The notes beneath the pieces are model-generated. The model had not been told where the DNA came from and ran no database searches. It worked only from the letters and a program-made list of their open reading frames with translations. Source: Siphonodentalium dalli (Eukaryota; Mollusca; Scaphopoda; Gadilida; Siphonodentaliidae). Taken from it: a stretch of DNA of 64,000 nucleotides. Both the position numbers and the translations under genes were made by a program. Within the stretch, counting starts at the first letter, position 1, and each line of letters starts with the position of its first letter. Shown piece by piece: positions 24,982 through 36,312 of this stretch. The DNA lies in NCBI GenBank assembly GCA_032622095.1, contig CP136067.1:44621549-44685548 (forward strand), in the 5' to 3' direction.

Positions 24982-25035
24982 ATTGCAACATACCACATCC
25001 ATGGATTGTTGAGGGAATACTCTTTCACCCCATCG
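24982..25035 (-). CDS. Lifeguard gene, coding exon 3
   Basis: Minus strand: acceptor 'ttacag' before C|GAT at 25035, donor GTAAGT after GCA AT at 24982. 54 nt give one base completing Ser, 17 codons (DGVKEYSLNNPWMWYVA, residues 59-75) and two bases of the next Ile. The NNPWMW motif corresponds to the family's loop between membrane segments 1 and 2 (NPW plus aromatic residues). Both phases match the neighbouring exons. Confidence 0.88.
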
Positions 25036-25808
25036 CTGTAAGAAAAAAGTTATTAGAGATTTAAATATCCACCTGTGAACCTGTCAATATCTTAGGCCAA
25101 ATAAAAAATATTATTTGAGTCTCAGACACCACCGCATTGAAATAAATGGCCTGCATTGGAAGTTTTATTTTGATTTTTGATATTATGACAAAAAAAGGAA
25201 ACAAATTTTTTTTAATTATCTTGGTATGTTTTAACCAACAGTCCATATGTATTGAGCATTTATAGTTGCAACATACATGAACTCTTAACATGTCTCTGTG
25301 CAAGGTGTGAAGATTGACTATCATGTATACAAAGATACAGACATGTACACATATAATAGAATATTATTAAAGTAGACAACTACATTGAAGAAAATGATTA
25401 GCTGATCATCATAGTCTGGTGTATAATTAAATTGTATCTCCAGAACAGTTGAAAGGTACTGGAGGAAATTTAGCATCACATGATCACATGTTATAATGGA
25501 GAGGTGTAAATTTTTAGACAAGGGAAGCTATCATAATCCATGCTTACAGCATGCACAAAAAAATAAAAAATAAAAATAAAGTCCTCCCTCCCTCATTGAT
25601 TCAGAAAAAAAGAATTGTTCGAGACTCAAATAATGTTTTTTGGCCTTTTGTTTTGAGTGCACCACATTACATGAATAGGTATACTTCAGCTTGAGTGTGG
25701 GGTTTGATGTATTCTAACATTTCCACAAGGAATAAATGTCAAGAGAAGTATCGGCCTTCATGTTTCTCCCAAGTTTGTTTAGGTCCAGTGGGGGATTGCA
25801 TGAATAAA
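25036..25808. other. No gene recognised (intron)
   Basis: A+T-rich intron sequence; short open frames without recognisable domains. Confidence 0.4.
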
Positions 25809-27216
25809 CAAGAGCACGCCGTTGGGGCGTGGCATAATACGCCCGTTTTTGGAGTAGAGTGGGGCAAGATTTAATTCATTTGTTTGAAACCTTTGACTTA
25901 AGACGAATTAATAACAAAAATAAAACACAATAATCTGGAAACCGCATATCAGGAAAAATCTAAGTTGAAAAAGGGGCATAACTCAGTCAAAATCATGCGG
26001 ACGAAACCCATATTCGAACTTGATCTGTATTTCGGGGTGGTAAACTAATATACCAAATTTGGTTCAGTTCGCTTGATTCAATCTAAAGTTATCATCCGGA
26101 AACCGCAAATCAGGTAAAATCTAAGTCGAATAAAAGGTCGGTAGACCCCATGTCCACCTCTAAGCGTCGGCTTGATACGACCATTGTTTGCTCATAAAAA
26201 TTGGCATGGCGGAACACGAAATCGAATTTGATCTGTCTTTTGTGCTAGTAAACCTACATATACCAAATTTAATTTCATTCAGTACACATTTACATTTATC
26301 ATCCGGAAACCTCAAATTGGCTAAAATTCTAAGTCAAAAAGGGACATAACTCTGGTGAAAATTGGCGGGTGGAACCCGAATTCGAATGTGACCTGTGTTT
26401 TGCTGGGAGAAAGACACATACCAAATTTGGTTTAAATCTGATTTACTCTACTAAAGTTATCATCCAGACACCAACTTTTGGGGTTTTATATGTAGGGTCG
26501 GCGGACAAAAAAGGGCCATAACTCTCGCACAAATTATCGGATTAAACTGAAATTCGAACTTGAGCTGTATTTTTATATAAGTAATCCACAAAAAAACGGG
26601 TTTAGCATATAAACAATCCAAAATCAAGTTATCATCCGGAAACCAAAAAACAGAAGTAAAACTGAATTTTCTATGTCGAAAAAGGGGCATAACTCTGCCA
26701 AAAATGGTCGGGCAGAACCCAAGTTTGAACTTGACCTGTGTTTTGCTGGGAGAAAGTAATATACCAAATTTGGTTTGAATCCGATTAACTCTACTAACGT
26801 TATCATCCGGAAACCAACATTCAGGGTTCTTCTAAGTAAAAAAAGGGGCATAACTCTGGTGAAAATTGGCGGACGGAACCAGAATTCGAACTTGACCTGT
26901 CTTTTCTGCTAGTAAACCCACATACCAAATTTAATTTAATTTGGTTCACTCTAACTAAAGTTATCATCCGGAAACCTCGGACGCACGCACGTGCTGATTA
27001 TAATAGTCCTCCGAACCCGTTGGGACGAAACCCATATTCGAACTTGATCTGTATTTTGGTGTGGTAAACTAACATACCAAATTTGGTTCAGTTCACTCGA
27101 TTCAATCTAAAGTTATCATCCGGAAACCAAAAGCGGACGGACAGACGATGGACGAAAGACGGACGGACAAACCATTTACATAATACGACCGTTTTTTCAA
27201 ACGTGCGTATAATAAA
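25809..27216 (-). mobile_element. Modular repeat element E, copy 1
   Basis: The left end has the hairpin-forming 'ggcgtggcataatacgccc'; the right end carries GGACGGACAGACG microsatellite followed by 'cataatacgaccg' and 'gcgtataata'. Between them, modules of about 150-200 bp repeat, each with 'gttatcatccggaaacc', 'taccaaatttggtt', 'cgaacttgacctgt' and 'aaaaaggggcataactct'. Copy 2 is inverted at 45453-46082. The layout parallels the HINE-like array: core modules, GACGG microsatellite, terminal hairpin. No transposase. Confidence 0.7.
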
Positions 27217-27487
27217 TATCACAAAATGCTTCAATAATATATGGAGGTGCATGGCATCGACCTGGATTAATTCACTAGACCATTCTGTCTCATATTGTAT
27301 TGCTCTGGGACACTTATGAGAATATCTAGCAAGTCACTCTCTGTCGCTACTGAGGGTATGATGTGAGGCGCTCAGAGTTGCTACTGGGGAATTAGTGCAA
27401 GGCATCCAGGGATTTATATACCTGAGGGACAACAGCAGTTATATAAGTAGACATGAAAGGAGTAGACTAAGACGAAACATCACTTAC

Positions 27488-27566
27488 GAATAGAGAAAAA
27501 TGGAGATTATTGCAATTGTAACCAGAAGCTGCATGCATAGGATGCTGTAAACCTTCTTTATAAATC
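27488..27566 (-). CDS. Lifeguard gene, coding exon 2
   Basis: Minus strand: acceptor 'cattgcag' before GA|TTT at 27566, donor GTAAGT after TAT TC at 27488. 79 nt give two bases completing Gly, 25 codons (FIKKVYSILCMQLLVTIAII then SIFLY, residues 33-57) and two bases of Ser. This is the conserved family start R-x-x-F-I-x-K-V-Y followed by membrane segment 1. Phases agree with exons 1 and 3. Confidence 0.9.
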
Positions 27567-27718
27567 CTGCAATGAAAATAGATATTCCCATTTTAAGAGA
27601 TCATGTATAATGAGGCTGATCACGATCGACGGATGCTTAACACATACCTTCGACAATACTGACTACAACAATCAACACCATCCGGTGAGGGGACTGACTA
27701 TTCCTACACCGTGAATCA

Positions 27719-27826
27719 CTACAGAAATGCCCTAAGTAATCGACTCCTTAACCACAGCAGAATTATGGGTAACTTTTCAGAATTTAGTCGGAAATATGGC
27801 TTTTTGCCATTCATCGGAAAGCTCTC
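27719..27826 (+). mobile_element. Family P MITE, copy 3
   Basis: 'tacagaaatgccctaagtaa', 'cgactccttaaccacagcag' and 'ccattcatcggaaagctctc'. Lies in intron 1 of the Lifeguard gene. Confidence 0.65.
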
Positions 27827-27829
27827 GGG

Positions 27830-28430
27830 GAATCAAATAGTATTTAGTTATCAAGATTGAAGAGAGGTATATACCCTAATCGTCACCAGTTCGATACAAT
27901 CGGAAATTATGTAGGCGACATACATGTATGGAAAACCATCAATTTTCCCACTTCCGGTCGCCATTTTGGCGGCCATCTTTGATCGAAAGGACAATTGTTT
28001 ATATAAAAATATAACAAGGTGTCACACCATACACTGTACGAAAGGATTCTCATATATTTTATATCACAAATTATATTTTTATATTAAATCAAACAATAGC
28101 GAACTTAAGAAAATGAGCATGGCGGCCATCTTTGTGACGTCATCAGGCCACCCAGTCGCGACCCCATAGGGATCTAACAATTTTTTTTCTGAAGTAGAGA
28201 CTATGTACTGGCTCATGACCATGGTCTCTATATTTGTTTATGATTTTCCTACGGGAGCCCAAAATTGGACATAAGCGACTCTACTAGGGTGCAACTGAAA
28301 TTATGCAAAACTTGTGTTTGGTCTGATTCTGATTCAAGGGCGGGGTGCAGTTGGAATTTCCCAAGGTGGACACCCCCAATGGAACCCTCTAGCCACGTCC
28401 CTGAGGGTGTAGGTGGGGGTTTAATTTTTT
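27830..28430. other. No gene recognised (intron)
   Basis: Two 'ggcggccatctttg' motifs (27969, 28121) about 150 bp apart suggest a decayed modular repeat. No coding signal. Confidence 0.35.
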
Positions 28431-28433
28431 TCC

Positions 28434-28559
28434 TAGAGTCTTCAAAATAATGGGAAGTTTTCCAATAAATGGCAACAAGCCATATTTCCGACTAAATCCT
28501 GAAAAGTTACCCATAATCCTGCTGTGGTTAAGGAGTCGATTACTTAGGGCATTACTGTA
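28434..28559 (-). mobile_element. Family P MITE, copy 4
   Basis: Inverted copy ending 'cgattacttagggcattact' + 'gta'. It keeps an undisturbed 'gctgtggttaaggagtcg', the empty form of the site occupied by a TTAA MITE at 29323. Confidence 0.7.
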
Positions 28560-28673
28560 TTTTGGCATTTCAACTCTAAACTGTGCAATGTTTATAAACA
28601 CCTAAAAAAGAGTAAGTTCCCCACTCATATAATACCCTGTATTTCCTGTTATTCATCCGATCATTTTGAAGAT

Positions 28674-28958
28674 TTGAAAAAAATGCAGAACTTTGTGGGA
28701 GTTAACCTGGTTCACTGTATTCTCTCGAAAGGATCCCTGACATGTATGGCCGGCCAAGTAAGTGTTATCACCATAGATTTGTTGAAGCCAAACAACTCTG
28801 TAAAGCAGTTCGCTCGAAGGATGGGTGTTTCGTTGTTCATGCAACAAGAAAACTCTGCCACATTTCAAGAATCTCATCAAATTATGCTTCTTTCTTCAGA
28901 AAGAGACATAATTCGAGGTATCAAGAACCTCTGGACTGAGGCAAGACTGCCAATTTAA
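28674..28958 (+). CDS. Unrecognised 94-codon open frame
   Basis: Open frame from an ATG-context start to TAA, in intron 1 of the Lifeguard gene on the opposite strand. No domain, signal peptide or membrane segment is evident, and a second frame overlaps it. It may be chance or a decayed repeat; listed only because the stretch between two MITEs is otherwise unexplained. Confidence 0.12.
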   Translation: MKKMQNFVGVNLVHCILSKGSLTCMAGQVSVITIDLLKPNNSVKQFARRMGVSLFMQQENSATFQESHQIMLLSSERDIIRGIKNLWTEARLPI

Positions 28959-29166
28959 CAACAATCATTCTATTAAATGCTACCAGTGTATACAGTGTAG
29001 ACTAGTCTACTGACTACAGATCTACACCTATCGACAAAACAAGTGTCCACATAATCGCAGTGATTTCAATGTTGCCACCATGGCCAAACGGCAACAAAAA
29101 TCGGATGATTTGTTTTTATTAAATATTACAATGAATACATATGGCCTCAACACCCTAGTTTGGTCA

Positions 29167-29757
29167 TGCAGTAATGCCTTAAATAATCGACTGCTTAACC
29201 ACAGCAGAATTATGGGTAACTTTTCAGGATTTAGACGGAATATGGCATATTACCATTCATCGGGAAGGTCTCACAGAGAGCTTTCCGATGAATGACAAAT
29301 AGCCATATTTTGCTGTGGTTAACCCTTTACCCAACAAACCGGCCAAAATCGGCCAAATAAAGCTTCAACAGCCTAAAATATCTTCGGTCTCTCTCAATAG
29401 AACCATACAAATATGGATATCATTGGAACCGGCTCCTTGACCACATTGTGATAGTTACAGTTATGCCCTGTGCCAATGCATTCTCTTATATATGCGAGTC
29501 GACCATAGGTCGCCTCGCATATATAAGAGAATGCATTGGCCTAAAAAAAAACTTTTTTTAACACTTTTTACCATTTTTTCTTACATTCTTTAACAATTTT
29601 TTTATTTTTAATGTGTTAAGCCAATGCATTCTCTTATATATGCGAGGCGACCTATGGTCGACTCGCATATATAAGAGAATGCATTGGCACAGGGCCGTTC
29701 TGTTGGGTAAAGGGTTAAGGAGTCGATTATTTAGGGCATTTCTGTACGTCTCCATAA
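29167..29757 (+). mobile_element. Family P MITE, copy 5, split by a family A MITE
   Basis: The left part is 29167-29318: 'gcagtaatgccttaaataat' through both arms to 'tgctgtgg'. The right part is 29719-29757: 'ggagtcgattatttagggca' to 'ctgta'. The family A MITE between them inserted at the TTAA of 'gctgtggttaaggagtcg'; the uninterrupted site is seen at 28526 and 50361. Confidence 0.8.
29323..29714 (+). mobile_element. TTAA MITE family A, copy 2, nested
   Basis: Same ends and two hairpins (29473-29539, 29621-29687) as copy 1. Flanking TTAA lies at 29319-29322 and 29715-29718, inside family P copy 5. This shows directly that the element targets and duplicates TTAA. Confidence 0.9.
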
Positions 29758-29768
29758 AAGTACTGTAC

Positions 29769-29862
29769 CTTGTCTGATTGATTTCTCACTGAAGCTGAAC
29801 TCTGACATGCCGAAGCTCTCAGTGTCACCTGCACTGACACCAGTTTCAACATCACCGTACAT
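29769..29862 (-). CDS. Lifeguard gene, coding exon 1
   Basis: Minus strand: the exon opens after 'tttcag' at 29874; the first in-frame Met is at 29860-29862, and the donor GTACAG follows CAA G at 29769. The coding part gives 31 codons: MYGDVETGVSAGDTESFGMS, EFSFSEKSIRQ, plus one base of Gly. The acidic N-terminus and F-S-E-K-S-I-R-Q before FIKKVY fit invertebrate Lifeguard proteins. The frame stays open for four codons upstream (LSNK), so a start in an earlier exon is possible. The family A MITE 2 and family P 5 lie just inside intron 1. Confidence 0.82.
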
Positions 29863-30006
29863 CTTGTTTGATAGCTGAAAAACAAGAGACTGATGAGTAA
29901 AGCACCATTATTCAAATTTGATCAAAATCAGATTATGTTTCTTAAATTTATTACACTTAACCCTTTCATGACTGGAGCGTCCTGAAATTTTGAAAAAAAC
30001 CATGTA

Positions 30007-30073
30007 CCAATGCATTCTCTTATATATGCGAGTCTCCCATAGGGAGCCTCGCATAAATAAGAGAATACATTAT
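30007..30073 (+). repeat. 67-bp hairpin module, TCCC type
   Basis: Stem begins CCAATGCATTCTCTTATATA, inner stem CTCCC/GGGAG, loop ATA. The same T/C mismatch next to the loop stem is kept. The outer end is partly decayed (attat instead of attgg). Confidence 0.8.
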
Positions 30074-30103
30074 CCTAACAATATTTACCGTGACTTTATA
30101 ACT

Positions 30104-30168
30104 CAGTGCATTCTCTTATTTATGCAAAGCTCCCTATGGGAGACTCGCATATATAAGAGAATGCACTG
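30104..30168 (-). repeat. Hairpin module, TCCC type, second copy
   Basis: CAGTGCATTCTC...GAGAATGCACTG with inner CTCCC/GGGAG. The outer stem has G:C where families A and B have A:T. Confidence 0.8.
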
Positions 30169-30426
30169 GAACATGATCTTTAATGCTGCACCAGCGCAGC
30201 TTCTGTCATAAAAGGGTTAATATCGGTATCTGGTACATGTTTGTCATGAAATAGATATCCAGTAAACAATCTTGGGGGCATAACTCCTGAAAAACAATTC
30301 CGGCAGAACTGGTTTTCTAACTCATTCAAGAGATACACGAATGCTCTACATGATGTTGATCGTTGATCTGGTGAGAGATCAAGAAAGGTTATGGGTAGAC
30401 CCACTGCCACTGGTAAGGTTGATTAT

Positions 30427-31402
30427 TAGGCTTGCCGCGATTTTGGGAATAATCGAACAATCGTCAGTGGTGCCGATTAATCGATTTTCATTTTGAAAAG
30501 CGACTTTTTTAGTTCAAATAACAATGCATATTATACAACAACACAAGAATGCTGGCATACAGCGTATTTGCAAAGAACTTATTACAACTTAAGAGGCAAT
30601 ATTTTGCACCATATTTACAGCACTAATCTAACCCAGAAACCCACCCACGCAAACATTTGTGACAATGTAAATTTCAGTTGTGGCCTCTTTTGAGGTCGGG
30701 CCGACAGAGCAATCTAGTTCCGCCTTGGTTTCACGTCACAGCGGTTTTTCTTTTAATGTGCCGACGCATGTGTATACTCCTCGGCACACGTGATAGCAGA
30801 TGTTCAGCGGTCACGTGCTATTCCGCTTTTGAAGATTTCAATCGTGTTCGGGCAATATTGTGACCGCGAAGCGTGCTCTTCTCAAACCAGATGTCATGGA
30901 CAAACTCGTATTCTTGAATAAGAATATTGACAATCGAATGAATTGAGAGATTCCCGACTTTGAATTAAGGCACGATCCCGAACTTCAAATTCAATTAATG
31001 CACGATCCCAAATTCACGAACAGTCTCACGAATCACGTGGCCCGACGAGAGTTGGGAGTATTTTTTCGTTCAATTTGTTTAATCAAAATGATTTCTGAAT
31101 CTGCTTAGTGCTTACATAAAGTTCATAAACTACGAGTAATTATTTTGTTTTTATTGTTTAATAGAGGCATTTGAATTTATATGGGAGCAAATTCTCAGAA
31201 CTAATGCCCTTCATTTACCATTCACTTACCATCTTACACTCCGGTTACCAGACGCACCTCTTAATAGTCTCTTTTTTGGCAACTATTTACTACAAATTAA
31301 ATCTCTATTTGAGATTTAATGTCATGGGTTGAAAAATCGATTAATCGTCGATTATAGCCACTGATTAATCGATTTTGAAAATCCAAAATCGCGGCAAGCC
31401 TA
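30427..31402. mobile_element. hAT-1: 976-bp hAT-like element
   Basis: Ends TAGGCTTGCCGCGATTTTGG and, inverted, TAGGCTTGCCGCGATTTTGG, flanked by the exact 8-bp duplication TTGATTAT (30419-30426, 31403-31410). Subterminal 'attaatcgatttt' motifs face each other. The 8-bp duplication indicates hAT. No intact transposase. Confidence 0.88.
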
Positions 31403-32007
31403 TTGATTATTATATGTTTTTTTGTATTTTTATATTATGGTACCCGCCAATCCAGTAATGCAAGTTTTTTTTAGTCATATGTCTGGCACCTACATTGTAC
31501 ATGTACCCAGGACCCCTCGAATAAAATGTTTAATCTAAAGGACCCACACTTTTAAAACATAAATGTACAAGTACTTGATAATGCATTAGGGTTGAAACGA
31601 TTAATCGACTAGTCGTAGACGACGCTGAAATGTCAGATCGTCGACTCTGAATGTTGCCGTCGACTAGTCGGAATATAGTGTATTAGTTTCATGTATAACG
31701 TTTTCAAGATTCCGGCATAAACAGTGTTAACTGCGCGTAAGTTATGGTAAGTATAACGTTTGGTGGCACCCGGAATTGACAGTGTTACTAGTATAGACAC
31801 ACACGGACCGGTGACCCGACTATTAATTGGACGAATGAAATTGACAACACAATGTCTCACTCGTCGTTTGAGGTCAAAGACATGATGGCAATGATTGACG
31901 CGGCTTTGTAGTTTGTCCGAGACCGCTTTGATACAGACACTGTGTATATTTCCATTGATCTTGCACCGTCGGATTATGATGCGATGCTGGGTGAAGGTCG
32001 CTTAAGG

Positions 32008-32130
32008 CAGCCTTCATAATTGGCTACGGCAATCAGCATTGCCGAAGCAATTTGCTGAAGCAAACTGGGGCACGGCATACTGTTGCCGTAGCGGATTGCC
32101 GAAGCCAAACAATCTGAATTAAGAGGGCTG
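32008..32130 (+). mobile_element. 123-bp MITE, copy 1
   Basis: CAGCCTTCATAATTGGC ... AAGAGGGCTG, with exact 7-bp duplication CTTAAGG at 32001-32007 and 32131-32137. The interior is rich in 'ggcaat'/'attgcc' palindromic bits. Confidence 0.85.
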
Positions 32131-32288
32131 CTTAAGGTGACGTCATTGGTGCTACCGTATATAAATGATACTGACATTAAGAACTGGCTATCATATTCTA
32201 CAACGTAGCCTATACTATAGGGCGTATTTAGTCGGAACGTTAACATTTTAAGGTGACACCGCTCGGCACCGGTTTATTGGTGATCACG

Positions 32289-32411
32289 CAGCCCTCTTAA
32301 TTCAGATTGTTTGGCTTCGGCAATCCGCTACGGCAACAGTATGCTGTGGCCCAGTTTGCTTCAGCAAATTGCTTCGGCAATGCTGATTGCCGTAACCAAT
32401 TATTAAGGCTG
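32289..32411 (-). mobile_element. 123-bp MITE, copy 2
   Basis: Inverted copy, with exact 7-bp duplication GATCACG at 32282-32288 and 32412-32418. It is a separate insertion from copy 1, not an arm of a longer inverted repeat, because each has its own duplication. Confidence 0.85.
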
Positions 32412-33603
32412 GATCACGTGACTAAACGAAATAATCTCAAACGCTGATATTAAATTTAAAACCTGTATAAATGATCGTGTATCTAATCATTATCCACCAC
32501 ATGTCTAATTATATAATTACATTCAGTGTGTTGGATAAATATCAAGATGTTTACAGTATTATTTCCCAAATAAATTGGTGTGTATGCAGGGAAATGCGCA
32601 ACGCAATAGAACGCCATTTCATCAGTCATCAGTGTACGCCATGTACGATGAATTTTCCGTACAATGTTATGTTTGAAAGTTTTGATATCGGGTACCGACT
32701 AGTCGACGCAACGCGACTTTTGGGCCTCGACTAGTGATGGGGAACAGTCCGCTGAGGTGTTTAGAACAGAGTAGCAAATAACCATGCAAAAAGTTGTTAT
32801 TTTCATAAATTTGATACCCAAATAGTCAGAAAACAGCGTCATTGTTATGAACGAATTACATGTAGTGACTATTATTGGCGGCGTGATTGCCATATGTTTA
32901 TCACCAAAGAATTCATCTCAAATAAAGTAGTAAATATTTACATTGTGTGTTGTTTGAATGTTGTGTTCTCTGAAATACATGTAGTACAATCGATGTAATT
33001 GAAATTTTCGACAATCTTAGTTGATTGCTACATGTGAAGATAGTGTTTGGATAGTAACTTTTCGATTTTATTCACTGAAATACATGAAGTTTCATTTGAA
33101 AAAACGTTCCGGGTCTATGCCTTACATGTATATGTAACAACTACTTGAAAAAGATCCATAGAACTTGAGAAGGATCAGTGTATCGAACTATATTACAAGA
33201 TACAGCTAATTAAATAAACAACATGCCAGCAAGTGCAGCAGCACACCAGCACAGAGTTGTCAGCGCCTTTTGAGATAAACTAGGTCACCACACATGATCA
33301 GTTGGGCTCTAGACCTGAACGTGTGACACATGTGGTAACACACTGCAGCAATTTGGCATCATCAAAGGATCACTACAAGGAGTTATAATAACTGGATCGT
33401 TGAATAACAATGTTACCTTTCTATTGAAGGTTGTTCATCTTATAAAGTGATCTTTGCACCTATATGTTGTTTATGGCAATCGGTAGGCCATGTTGGGGAT
33501 TTGTTTCTGACTACCGGTAATCAACTGCCGGATTTCAGCGTCGACTTGTTTAATAATCGAGACGAGCTGACATCGATTTAGTCAATTAATCATTTCAAAA
33601 CTA

Positions 33604-34860
33604 TACTCAACACCAAATACATGCAACAAATGAATGAATTTGAGCCATGTTTTAGTCAAAAATACACTTGTGTGCTCTGGTGAACGATGCAAACAACATG
33701 GTTATGATGGTAGTTATTATGAAAATTATCTTATAAAGACTGGAATCAAAACTCTAAACAGAGCTGTGACTCCGATTAGTGTTTTTGCTGTTTGAAATAC
33801 GTAAGGAACCGCACATGGTCACATGATGGTGACATCCATATAACTTTTGGTTGCTTTACGAGAGCGGATAGATCGATTCAATAGAAGAAGAAGGTCAGTT
33901 CTACATGTTCAGTCATGTACTCATTATGTAGGTACAGTACGTGTGCCTTAAATTGAGTAATTGTTTCTTTCATCGTGTTCTGTGATCGACTGAAAAAAAA
34001 AAATCCATAGCATATAACAATAAAGAGCGTTTTGATATGTCACATTATCAGATTATGTGTTGTGTTGGGAAAAATACAAATGGCGTTTTCAATTTCATGT
34101 TTAGCGCAATTTACAAAATACGGAAGTGCTTATCTCCTGGAATTATTTTAAATACCTGTTGTGGATACTTTATCTGTAAACACCTAAAGAGTGTTATTTG
34201 TTTGTTACTTCCGCAACCACCTACAGTTTATACATAAACGGATAGATTGTAAATTGCAGACAGAAATCACTGATTTTTGGATTCTGGGAAAGGTGTGTTC
34301 GTTTGACGTTCGGTTTTGGCGACACAGAAAAAGTACCAATAGGAAGTAATACTAAAATTAGGCCATTCCCATCGAAGGTTGTCTGATCCTCATTTCCATA
34401 CATTGTATATTTATGTCATTTGTGTATTATGTGTATTATGTTTGGATTTGGAAATAAAAATATGTTTACACTAAGGTTGTTATTTTTCAGCTAGATATTT
34501 TAGCATATGATCTATAATTAAGGGGGAGTCTGCATTCAATGGAGGGCCGTTACCGGGGTGCGCGTATATGTTGTTTTAGAGAATTTTTAATTGTGACACC
34601 CACCCGATGGTTATATACATATCGACATATCGGTACAATAAAGGTTCACGGTTGAAGCCATGATGCACGTCACTCTGAGTCCTGTTGAGATATATCCGAT
34701 TTACAACTAATCACGCAATTAGTGCTATCAACACTCATGTAAGAGGACAACTAATTGTGTTTATACAATGTTCCGGCCTCGTCTGGCAATAGTACCACGG
34801 GTTGGTGTAGTTCTTCTTGATGTATGACACAGTTTGTATTGTCCCTATTCTAGTGCCGTT
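33604..34860. repeat. Mostly unassigned; repeat H fragment at its left
   Basis: 33604-33710 ('gcaacaaatgaatg', 'gtgtgctctg', 'gcaaacaacatgg') resembles the foldback at 50019-50270. The rest holds no feature I can support. Confidence 0.35.
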
Positions 34861-34868
34861 TCGTTTGG

Positions 34869-35183
34869 TTGAGACGGTTGGTTGGTTTGCTGGCATATAC
34901 TTCTATTTGTGGAGTCTGTAGCGTAGTCTTCTTGGTACTGTTTCGATTCTTGTTGCCGCCATGTCCGGCGTCGATATTTAGCCTCGAGCAATATCTCAGG
35001 TTTCAGATTTTGTTATATTTGTTGCACATTGAGGAGAGTCTGCCTCTGGAGAAGTCACGATCGTATCCATGTATGCATGCAATGTTTACAAAAGTTTTTA
35101 GTATTTTCTTGTCAATTTCAGCTTCTATTTGTATTAGCCGCAGTTGGCCGTATGCTCCGGGAGATGTTGCAGTTACCGTTTAA
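34869..35183 (+). CDS. Unrecognised 104-codon open frame
   Basis: Leu/Ser/Ile-rich frame with a hydrophobic stretch near its start; a second frame overlaps it. No family recognised, no splice partners seen. It may be a chance frame in pyrimidine-rich DNA. Confidence 0.12.
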   Translation: MRRLVGLLAYTSICGVCSVVFLVLFRFLLPPCPASIFSLEQYLRFQILLYLLHIEESLPLEKSRSYPCMHAMFTKVFSIFLSISASICISRSWPYAPGDVAVTV

Positions 35184-35295
35184 CAGTCTTGGTAGGCCTA
35201 TATATATATACCGATTGAGAGAAGAAGGATGTCAGTTTTGATATTGTGATGACTTCTGGTCCATATAAATAAACGCGGCATACTGTACATAGCAT

Positions 35296-35336
35296 GATAG
35301 AGAGAGAGAGATAGAGAGAGAGAGAGGGGGGGGAGT
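35296..35336 (+). repeat. (GA)n microsatellite
   Basis: 'gatagagagagagatagaga' and similar, ending in a run of G. Confidence 0.8.
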
Positions 35337-36312
35337 ACATATCAGGACTATTTTGGAATTTGGAATTCTATATTATACACATAATGCAAATAAAAAAAAC
35401 GCCATTGCTAAAATTTGTGATTCATTCTTGTCATATATTATAGTGTATACATGCATATGGGCAACATTGCCTGAAATAAACTATTATATATTATTATTAG
35501 CATCTTACGGTCCACAACGAAAGACTCATTTTTCTGGAATACTTAGATAATTAAGATACCAACCCCACCCTGAAGCATGCTGTCTGATCTATTAAAATTG
35601 ATGCAAACATATTTTAGTCCAACGCTATATAAATACATATAACATATATGAACATTTAACAAAAGTTCTGACAATATAGTATAGATAGATCTATTCAAAT
35701 TCGTGAGTCACAAGTGACCACACATGCAGAAATGTAGTTTTGTACACACAAATTACCTGGTGTATGAGTTGATGAAAAATATGATAAAGACTGCATGAGA
35801 ATAAAATATGTTTACACTATAATATATAAGAGTGTTCGAGCTAGGACGGGATTCTATTCCATAGACACATTATGCATGGAGGGGCGTATACTGAGTCTAC
35901 TGACATGGGATTTGGGTCACCTTTTGATTGTGTGTCACCGTCAACTTAGGCCAAAACTTCAAACCTAACACATTATTTGGGCATTGCAGACCACATATAG
36001 ACTAAAATTGTTTTGATTAGACTCTTTAGCCAACAAGATTTCCAATGTAGTTAGTACCAAACAACGAACATAAACGGACACAAGTAAAACTATATTTCGA
36101 AATATAGGTAAAATTGGATATGTGGTGTGTTCACTTTACTGAATTTTATTCACGCGTTTGATATCAACTTTGATTTTTAAATTGAGTTAATCCCACACGT
36201 TGGTGTTCGTTGTTTAGTAGCTTATATTTGTGATGAAGATAGTGTGATCGAAGCTAACGGCTGAAATAGAGCGCTATCGAATTATTTCAACTAGCGTTAA
36301 AGGTGGGTCCGT
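35337..36312. other. No gene recognised
   Basis: A+T-rich DNA without a supportable feature. Confidence 0.4.

Larger units (their letters stand above)
21355..29862 (-). other. Lifeguard/TMBIM-family gene, 5' part (gene span)
   Basis: Four minus-strand exons with GT-AG borders join in phase into a 106-residue N-terminal part of a TMBIM (transmembrane BAX inhibitor motif) protein: 29769-29862, 27488-27566, 24982-25035 and 21355-21445. Order, spacing of membrane segments and motifs (FIKKVYSIL, NNPWMW, ALACCPDVRRKSPLNF) fit the Lifeguard subfamily (FAIM2/GRINA/TMBIM1), ER/Golgi multi-pass proteins that modulate calcium and apoptosis. The C-terminal exons were not found down to position 1, so the gene continues left of the window or its later exons were missed. 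Its introns hold family A, B and P MITEs, hAT-3 and other repeats. Confidence 0.85.
29961..30216 (+). mobile_element. TTAA MITE family C, copy 1 (piggyBac-like)
   Basis: Ends CCCTTTCATGACTGGAGC and, on the right, GCAGCTTCTGTCATAAAAGGG; TTAA at 29957-29960 and 30217-30220. Two hairpins of the same design (30007-30073, 30104-30168) carry TCCC/GGGA in place of GACC/GGTC in the inner stem. Confidence 0.82.
31587..33603. mobile_element. hAT-like element, degenerate
   Basis: Left end 'tagggttgaaacgattaatc' + 'gactagtcg'; right end read inverted is 'tagttttgaaatgattaatt' + 'gactaa'. No target duplication was found, so boundaries are tentative. Two 123-bp MITEs are nested inside (32008, 32289). Further 'gactagtcg' motifs lie at 31664 and 32698. 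Confidence 0.45.

Noticed and set aside
25809-27216. Bona fide Helitron
   Set aside because: No Rep/helicase frame and no clear TC...CTRR termini could be fixed; only a HINE-like layout can be supported.
32008-32411. One large inverted-repeat transposon of about 400 bp
   Set aside because: Each 123-bp arm has its own 7-bp duplication, so they are two independent insertions in opposite orientation.
33967-34020. Polyadenylation signal and 3' gene end
   Set aside because: A-run plus 'aataaagagc' is present, but no upstream coding exon was found; A+T-rich DNA gives many such matches.
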